From Clostridiaceae bacterium (GTDB lineage Bacteria > Bacillota > Clostridia > DSM-8532): a stretch of 64,000 nucleotides of DNA. The position numbers and the translations under genes were made by a program. The notes below the pieces were generated by a model, which saw only the letters and a program-made list of their open reading frames with translations, was not told where the DNA came from and searched no databases. The stretch lies in contig DULR01000025.1 in the NCBI GenBank assembly GCA_012840245.1, positions 1 through 64,000 on the forward strand, read 5' to 3'. Positions within the stretch are counted from its first letter, which is position 1; every line of letters begins with the position of its first letter. Of this stretch, positions 58,698 to 64,000 are shown in pieces.

Positions 58698-59672
58698 TCA
58701 GGACTGCGCGAATCCGCACTCAGCCATACAGTCCTCTACCTCGCCGATGTCAGGCATTGCCGGTATGGCTCCTTTGCGGGTCGTTACCAGCGATCCCACC
58801 GCGTTGCCAAATGACAGAAAATGCGTCAGTTCTTCCAGTGACAACTCTCCCGGTTTTTTGCCCGACCTGATCAGCTGATATAGAAAACCTGCCATGAACG
58901 CATCGCCAGCGCCTGTAGTATCGACAGTTTTAACATCATAGGCAGGATGGCAGGCCTTGTGTGTTCCGCAGAAGGCACAGGCTCCTCTGGGGCCCAGTGT
59001 GACAAGTACCAGCTTAAGATCGTATTTGTTCATCAGTTTACGTACACCAAAGTCCAGATCGTTCTCGTCGGTCAGAAAGAAAAGCTCCTCGTCAGAAACC
59101 TTCAGGATGTCGGCCAGGTGCATGGCAGAGATTATTTCGGTCTTTGCGGTCTCCGGCGATGACCAGAGCCTTAGTCGCAGGTTCGGATCATAGGAAATTA
59201 TCTTCCCTTTTTCCTTTGCATAATTTACAGCCTCCAGAGTTGCCGAACGGGATGGCTCACCGGTCATGGAAACAGAACCGAAATGGAATATCCTGCATTT
59301 GTCAATCAGATCTCTTTTCAAGTCACCCGGTTCGAGCAGTAAATCAGCACCGGGATCGCGATAGAATGAAAATGAGCGGTCACCTGTTTCACTGAGATGA
59401 ACAAAAGCCAGGGTCGTTCCGCAGCGCTCGGTCATAACTAGCCCCTCAGTCAAAACACCTGCCCGATCAAGCGTATTTTTCAGAGACTCGCCGAACTGAT
59501 CACGTCCGACTTTCCCGATAATAGCTGCCGAACAGCCCAGTTTGCTCAGGCATGCCACGACGTTGGCCGGGGCACCTCCGGGATTCTGTTCAAACATGGG
59601 GTTCCCCTGCTGAGATACACCGGCGGGGGTAAAATCGATCAAAATTTCTCCTATGGCCGTGACATCAATCAT
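58698..59672 (-). CDS. PfkB-family fructokinase
   Basis: ATP-dependent sugar kinase of 324 residues. NPGGAPANVVACLSKLG is the substrate-side motif typical of fructokinases, and DTTGAGDAFMAGFLYQL holds the catalytic aspartate. It phosphorylates the ketose made by the upstream polyol dehydrogenase. AGGAG supports the ATG. Last gene of the operon, 24 bases after the dehydrogenase gene. Ketose identity (fructose, or another ketohexose or ketopentose) cannot be fixed from sequence. Confidence 0.88.
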   Translation of the reverse strand: MIDVTAIGEILIDFTPAGVSQQGNPMFEQNPGGAPANVVACLSKLGCSAAIIGKVGRDQFGESLKNTLDRAGVLTEGLVMTERCGTTLAFVHLSETGDRSFSFYRDPGADLLLEPGDLKRDLIDKCRIFHFGSVSMTGEPSRSATLEAVNYAKEKGKIISYDPNLRLRLWSSPETAKTEIISAMHLADILKVSDEELFFLTDENDLDFGVRKLMNKYDLKLVLVTLGPRGACAFCGTHKACHPAYDVKTVDTTGAGDAFMAGFLYQLIRSGKKPGELSLEELTHFLSFGNAVGSLVTTRKGAIPAMPDIGEVEDCMAECGFAQS

Positions 59673-59696
59673 ACCAATCTCCTGCCTTATAGTTCA

Positions 59697-60740
59697 TTAT
59701 ATCTTAATGACAGCCTTAACAATGTTTATCTTGTCTGTGATGCTTTCTTCCATCGCCTTATGCAGATCAGCGAAATCATATACTTTCGTGACTATTCCCT
59801 TAAGGTTCGCCTTGCCTGAAGCTACGGCATCGATGGCCATGGGGAAAATATGGCGGTAACGGAATACTGTCTTGAAAGTGATTTCCTTATCCAGCACCAG
59901 GCTCATCGGCAGATCCATCATCCCGGATTTATTATAACCTACCAGTACGATATTGGAACCTTTTTTTACAGTCCTGATAGCCTCGATGGTGGTTTTTTCA
60001 GATCCGGCCGTTTCGACCGCCAGATCGAAGCCTTTTCCTTCTGTCAGCTCCATAGCGGTTTTTACCACGTCCTGAGTTGAAGCGTCTATAACTCCTGTTG
60101 CCCCGAGCTCAAGTGCTTTATCAAGCCTCTTCTGTACGATATCCACAACATATACCTTTGACACACCTTTAACAAACAAAGCCATCATAGTAACCAGGCC
60201 GATGCATCCTGCGCCGAATACTATTGCTGTCTGTCCCGGGCTTGCCTCTCCCTGGTTGGCTGCATGGAATCCGACTGCCAGAGGTTCGATCAGGGCTCCT
60301 TCCATGGTGCTCACATTATCGGGAAGTTTGAAGCACAGGTCAGCCTCGTGCGCCACATATTCCTGGAAAATTCCGTCTACAGGAGGAGTGGCAAAGAATA
60401 TGACATCAGGACAAAGGTTATATCTGCCAGTCCTGCAGAATTCGCATTTTCCGCATGTTTTTCCGGGTTCCAGCGCCACACGGTCGCCCACCTTCAGATG
60501 CTTTACATTGCTTCCGACTTCGACCACAGTGCCTCCCGGCTCATGTCCCAGAACAAAGGGATATTCCACGATATAATCACCGATCCGCCCGTTCTCATAA
60601 TAATGGACGTCGCTGCCGCATATCCCTACATATTCAAGCCTGACCAGAACTTCATCTTCCTTCGGCTGCGGAATGGGCCTCTCAATAAAGTCTATTTCCC
60701 TTAAGCCTTTCATTACTGCAACTTTCATATTACCTTCCAT
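59697..60740 (-). CDS. Zinc-dependent polyol (sorbitol/xylitol-type) dehydrogenase
   Basis: Medium-chain dehydrogenase of 347 residues. Catalytic zinc ligands lie in GICGSDVHYYENG and GHEPGGTV, the structural zinc site in CGKCEFCRTGRYNLC, and an NAD fold around GAGCIGLVTMMALF. Overall resemblance is to sorbitol, xylitol and L-iditol dehydrogenases. It oxidises a polyol to the ketose for the fructokinase. Two starts are possible (60740 and 60728, four codons apart); each has a purine-rich site. Confidence 0.88.
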   Translation of the reverse strand: MEGNMKVAVMKGLREIDFIERPIPQPKEDEVLVRLEYVGICGSDVHYYENGRIGDYIVEYPFVLGHEPGGTVVEVGSNVKHLKVGDRVALEPGKTCGKCEFCRTGRYNLCPDVIFFATPPVDGIFQEYVAHEADLCFKLPDNVSTMEGALIEPLAVGFHAANQGEASPGQTAIVFGAGCIGLVTMMALFVKGVSKVYVVDIVQKRLDKALELGATGVIDASTQDVVKTAMELTEGKGFDLAVETAGSEKTTIEAIRTVKKGSNIVLVGYNKSGMMDLPMSLVLDKEITFKTVFRYRHIFPMAIDAVASGKANLKGIVTKVYDFADLHKAMEESITDKINIVKAVIKI

Positions 60741-60792
60741 AGCTTTCTTCCTCTCTTATGCTAAATTAACTTCGCTCTTCATAAAAAACAGG

Positions 60793-61737
60793 TTAAGACT
60801 TGCTCTGTCGATTCCTCTGTATGCTGTCGAACGCAACAGCGAATAAAAGGACTGCACCTTTTATGACCATCTGCGTATACTGGCTTGCATTGAGCAAAAC
60901 CATACCATTGCTCAACACACCGAGGATAAGGATACCGGCAACCACGTTCGAAATTTTCCCATAACCGCCGTTTACGCTTATTCCACCCAGAACGCAGGCT
61001 GTCAGGGCATCGAATTCAAATCCCTTTCCTGCCAGGACCTGTCCGGAGTTGGTTCTCGAAAGCATGACGATACCTGCTATACCGGCAAACAGACCCGACA
61101 GAGTATAGACAAGATATTTGACACGGACCACGTTGATACCCGAAAGATTCGCAGCCTCTTCATTGCTTCCGACGGCATAGAAGTAACGGCCGAAATATGT
61201 CAGGTTCAGGATGACAGCTCCTATTGCCATTACAACGATCATTATGATGACCGGAATGGGTATTATCCCTACATAGCCCTGACCGATCACCGAAAAGGCT
61301 TTGGGGAATCCGAATATGGGCTGTCCGCCGCATAAAATATACGCGAAGCCTTCTACCATGATCATTGTACTGAGCGTTACGATTATAGGAGGCATCTTGA
61401 CTTTAGCAATGATGAATCCATTCAGGAAACCGATCGTTACGCTTATGGCAATGGCCGCCAGGCTGGCCAGTACCGGATTGACTTTGCCGTTGACCATCAG
61501 CCATGCTGCCACAATGTTGACCAGCGTGATCTGAGAGCCTATCGACAGGTCGATTCCCCCCAGCAGCAATACAAAGGCCATTCCCACTGCAGCTATGCCA
61601 AGCATCGATATCTGACGGGCTATGATCAGCAGATTATTGGTAACAAGAAAGTTTTCCGAAGCAATAGAAAAGAATATTATCAGTATCAGTAATACAACGA
61701 ATATTCCATATCTCTTGAACAAATCCTTATATTTCAT
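60793..61737 (-). CDS. Sugar ABC transporter permease, RbsC-like
   Basis: Membrane part of a ribose/galactose-type importer: 314 residues, eight or more helices, with GGIDLSIGSQITLVN and the LGGISVNGGYGKISNVVAGI segment typical of RbsC. Two bases separate it from the ATPase gene. GGAAGG precedes the ATG. Confidence 0.95.
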   Translation of the reverse strand: MKYKDLFKRYGIFVVLLILIIFFSIASENFLVTNNLLIIARQISMLGIAAVGMAFVLLLGGIDLSIGSQITLVNIVAAWLMVNGKVNPVLASLAAIAISVTIGFLNGFIIAKVKMPPIIVTLSTMIMVEGFAYILCGGQPIFGFPKAFSVIGQGYVGIIPIPVIIMIVVMAIGAVILNLTYFGRYFYAVGSNEEAANLSGINVVRVKYLVYTLSGLFAGIAGIVMLSRTNSGQVLAGKGFEFDALTACVLGGISVNGGYGKISNVVAGILILGVLSNGMVLLNASQYTQMVIKGAVLLFAVAFDSIQRNRQSKS

Positions 61738-61739
61738 AA

Positions 61740-63227
61740 TTATTCCTTCCCTTTACTGATTGATGCCATTGACATGATGACTTCCTGGTCAAACTCATCC
61801 TTATTCAGAGAACCGGTAATTCTCCCTTCAGACAAAACGATTATTCTATCAGACATCCCCATGATCTCTCCCATCTCAGACGAGATCATAAGGACTGTTT
61901 TTCCGTTCTTCACCAATGTATTTACAAGTGTATATATTTCATATTTCGCGCCTACATCTATACCTCTCGTAGGCTCGTCGAAAATAATCAGATCTGCATT
62001 TGAAGCCAGCCATTTCGCTATGATGACCTTCTGCTGGTTTCCGCCGCTAAGATTTTTTACCTTTTGTGTCAGGCTGGGTGTCTTAATTCTGATACTTTCC
62101 TTATATTCATTAGCGATTCTTTTTTCTTCCTTTTTCTTTATAAAAGACAATTTTGATATACGTTTGAGGATAGGCATATTGATATTGCCTTTGATATCGA
62201 TGTCCAGTATGGCTCCCTGCTTTTTGCGGTCTTCGGGGACAAGGGCGATTCCCATGTCGATGGCGGCCTGCGGTGTTTTTGGTGAAATCTCCTTCCCCTT
62301 GAAAATGATCTGGCCACCGGTTTTGGGCCTGACGCCGAACAAAAGCTGCGCAAGCTCTGTTCTGCCTGAACCTATCAGTCCGGCGAAACCAAGCACCTCA
62401 CCTTTCCTGACCTGAAAAGAGATGTCAGTCAGCCCGTTGCCGCAAAGGTTTCTTACCTCAAGGATCACCTCATCGCTGATGCAGGGCTCTCTTGCAGGAT
62501 ATGTTTCCTTGATCTCGCGTCCTACCATCAGCTTTACCAGTTCGTCTATATTGGTGTCACATGTGTTCATGGTCCTGACGACATTGCCATCCCTCATGAC
62601 GGTTATCCTGTCTGTCAACCTGAATACTTCTTCAAGACGGTGGGAAATATAGATTATGGTCACACCCTGCTCCTTAAGTCTCAAAACCATTTCATACATT
62701 CGTTCAGCCTCAGCTTTTGTAAGCGGAGCGGAAGGTTCGTCCATGATCAGGATCTTTGCGTTCTGTGAGATCGCCTTGGCTATTTCAACAAGTTGCTGGT
62801 AACCAACAGTCAGTTTGCTTACAAGTGTGTTCGGATCGATATCGATACCCAATTGTTGAAATATTTTTCTCGATTCATTCACCATAGCTTTTTTATCTAT
62901 GATGAAGCCTTTCCGGATGGCCCGGCCAAGAAAGATATTTTCCGCAACAGACAGCTCGCCGACAAGATTGAACTCCTGGTAAATCACAGCTATCCCCTGC
63001 TGTTCTGATAACTTGGGGGTCATTGACGGGAATTCGTTTCCATCGACGACTATACTTCCACTGTCGGGAATAACCGCGCCGGTACATGTCTTGATCAGCG
63101 TGGATTTGCCTGCTCCGTTTTCGCCGACCAAAGCATGGACTTCCCCTTTTTTTACATGGAGCGTGACATTGTTCAGCGCAACTACTCCGGGATAAGTTTT
63201 GGTTATATTGTTCAACTGCAGAAACAT
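61740..63227 (-). CDS. Sugar ABC transporter double ATPase, RbsA-like
   Basis: A 495-residue protein with two ATPase halves in tandem, as in RbsA and MglA. Half one has GENGAGKSTLIK and MDEPSAPLTKAEAER; half two has the weak loop GLIGSGRTELAQL and LSGGNQQKVIIAKWL with IFDEPTRGIDVG. The track start at 63239 is a GTG inside the AAGGTGG site; the ATG at 63227 is better. It powers uptake of the sugar or polyol bound by the next upstream gene's product. Confidence 0.95.
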   Translation of the reverse strand: MFLQLNNITKTYPGVVALNNVTLHVKKGEVHALVGENGAGKSTLIKTCTGAVIPDSGSIVVDGNEFPSMTPKLSEQQGIAVIYQEFNLVGELSVAENIFLGRAIRKGFIIDKKAMVNESRKIFQQLGIDIDPNTLVSKLTVGYQQLVEIAKAISQNAKILIMDEPSAPLTKAEAERMYEMVLRLKEQGVTIIYISHRLEEVFRLTDRITVMRDGNVVRTMNTCDTNIDELVKLMVGREIKETYPAREPCISDEVILEVRNLCGNGLTDISFQVRKGEVLGFAGLIGSGRTELAQLLFGVRPKTGGQIIFKGKEISPKTPQAAIDMGIALVPEDRKKQGAILDIDIKGNINMPILKRISKLSFIKKKEEKRIANEYKESIRIKTPSLTQKVKNLSGGNQQKVIIAKWLASNADLIIFDEPTRGIDVGAKYEIYTLVNTLVKNGKTVLMISSEMGEIMGMSDRIIVLSEGRITGSLNKDEFDQEVIMSMASISKGKE

Positions 63228-63263
63228 ATTAGCTACCACCTTGATTAGTCAAATCATAGGCAA

Positions 63264-63303
63264 ATGATATGAGGCAGTAAAACTGCTCACTACCTCATAT
63301 CAT
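63264..63303 (-). terminator. Intercistronic hairpin after the binding-protein gene
   Basis: ATGATATGAGG pairs with CCTCATATCAT around an 18-base loop. It lies between the binding-protein gene and the ATPase gene with no T-run. Such hairpins often let binding proteins be made in excess of their transporter. Confidence 0.6.
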
Positions 63304-63333
63304 ATATGGTTGCCTGTGAATGCGATTTATGGT

Positions 63334-64000
63334 TTATTTCGGCGCAGAGTCAACGTTCTCAGCCGTGATCGGGAAGATGTTACGATAGAAGAGCTTATCC
63401 ATCTTTTCTCCGGAAGCTACCTTATAAATAAGGTCTGCCATTTCCTTACCCATGGTTACAGGTCCGCCGGTGATCATTATGGATGCTCTGTTTCCTTCGT
63501 TGTTCTTGATAGCCGCAAGTTCCTGTTCTGTTGCGTCTGCTGCGAAAATACCGAAATCAGGAGTGATCTTGTTTGCAGCTTTTGCAGCTTCATTTGCACC
63601 TACAGCTCCGCCACCGCCGATGCATGCTACGACTTTAACATTGGGATGAGCCTGGAAGATGGTCTCCATTTTCGACTGTCCGCCGGCAGCGTCAATAGCT
63701 GCGGTCTGAGCAACGATCTTGGCATTGGGGGCCAGCTCTTTTATAGCATCAACGATACCGTTGCCGCGCTCCAGGAGTATCGGCAGCTGAGGCCAGTCAA
63801 GGATCGCAACTTCACATTCGCCGTTCAGTTTTTCATTTATCCATTTGGCAGCCTGCTCACCGATCATTCTGCCGAGTTCATAGTTGTCGATTACATATGC
63901 CAGATCACAATTCTCAAGATTGTCATCCCATGAGATAACCTTTATACCGGCTTCCCTGGCTTGTTTAAGTACATTCTCTATACCCTGGGGATCAGCCGGA
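63334..64000 (-). CDS. Sugar-binding protein, RbsB-like (5' end outside window)
   Basis: Partial; the frame stays open to base 64000 (PADPQGIENVLKQAREAGIK, then VISWDDN), and the start, with any lipoprotein signal, lies beyond the window. The visible part matches type I periplasmic binding proteins: VACIGGGGAVGANEAAKAA and ITGGPVTMGKEMADLIYKVA. In a Gram-positive cell it would be a lipoprotein on the outer face of the membrane. It heads the polyol or sugar operon. The track gives only its last 177 codons. Confidence 0.92.
   Translation of the reverse strand, partial: PADPQGIENVLKQAREAGIKVISWDDNLENCDLAYVIDNYELGRMIGEQAAKWINEKLNGECEVAILDWPQLPILLERGNGIVDAIKELAPNAKIVAQTAAIDAAGGQSKMETIFQAHPNVKVVACIGGGGAVGANEAAKAANKITPDFGIFAADATEQELAAIKNNEGNRASIMITGGPVTMGKEMADLIYKVASGEKMDKLFYRNIFPITAENVDSAPK

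Overview
The window reads as chromosomal DNA of an anaerobic Gram-positive bacterium of the class Clostridia (phylum Bacillota). The signs are the S10-spc-alpha ribosomal cluster followed by ECF transporter genes, the KOW-domain protein between map and infA, zinc-type S14, S4 and L24, an S-layer homology protein, a Tad-like apparatus without secretin, and strong AGGAGG ribosome binding sites that often precede TTG or GTG starts. The species cannot be named from sequence alone.

Bases 1-15200 are an accessory region read leftward. A clipped ISL3-type transposase and a 106-base palindrome mark the left edge. A tight ten-gene operon with a good promoter at about 10.6 kb begins with a Ser/Thr kinase fused to a MinD-like domain. 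It continues with a CpaB-like SAF protein, two ParA/MinD-like proteins, a CpaF/TadA ATPase, a fused TadB/TadC-like membrane protein, and four small proteins each with one N-terminal hydrophobic segment. Upstream is a second pair of genes, an SLH protein and a 1106-residue exported protein, with its own promoter and a 15-bp inverted repeat in its leader. Together these look like an envelope-spanning, kinase-controlled Tad-type machine that has diverged from known ones.

Bases 15200-23200 are mixed: hisI-hisE, a metallophosphoesterase, a cytoplasmic ParB-like/BMP fusion with a DUF402 protein, a cysteine-rich small protein, an aldo/keto reductase, and an ABC-2 exporter whose ATPase has lost its C-terminal half by deletion. 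Bases 23200-38000 hold rpoC and rpoB with a fine terminator, a small conserved protein, truA, a ROK glucokinase, a GNAT acetyltransferase, a DUF421 protein, and ecfT with a fused double ATPase EcfA. Several repeats sit exactly where gene order departs from the usual Clostridia arrangement.

Bases 38000-54900 are the S10-spc-alpha operon (rpsJ to rplQ), complete with secY, adk, map and infA. It has a leader promoter, an attenuator-like hairpin, an internal promoter, and unusually many intercistronic palindromes. Bases 54900-64000 carry a chemoreceptor, a ROK repressor, and a polyol or sugar operon: binding protein, RbsA-like ATPase, permease, polyol dehydrogenase, fructokinase. Its likely route is uptake, oxidation to a ketose, then phosphorylation.

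Scattered through the intergenic spaces are short hairpins with a constant GGGGACGG core and arms that differ from copy to copy, plus a second repeat family built on GTCATTCTGAG. No tRNA, rRNA or CRISPR array was found.
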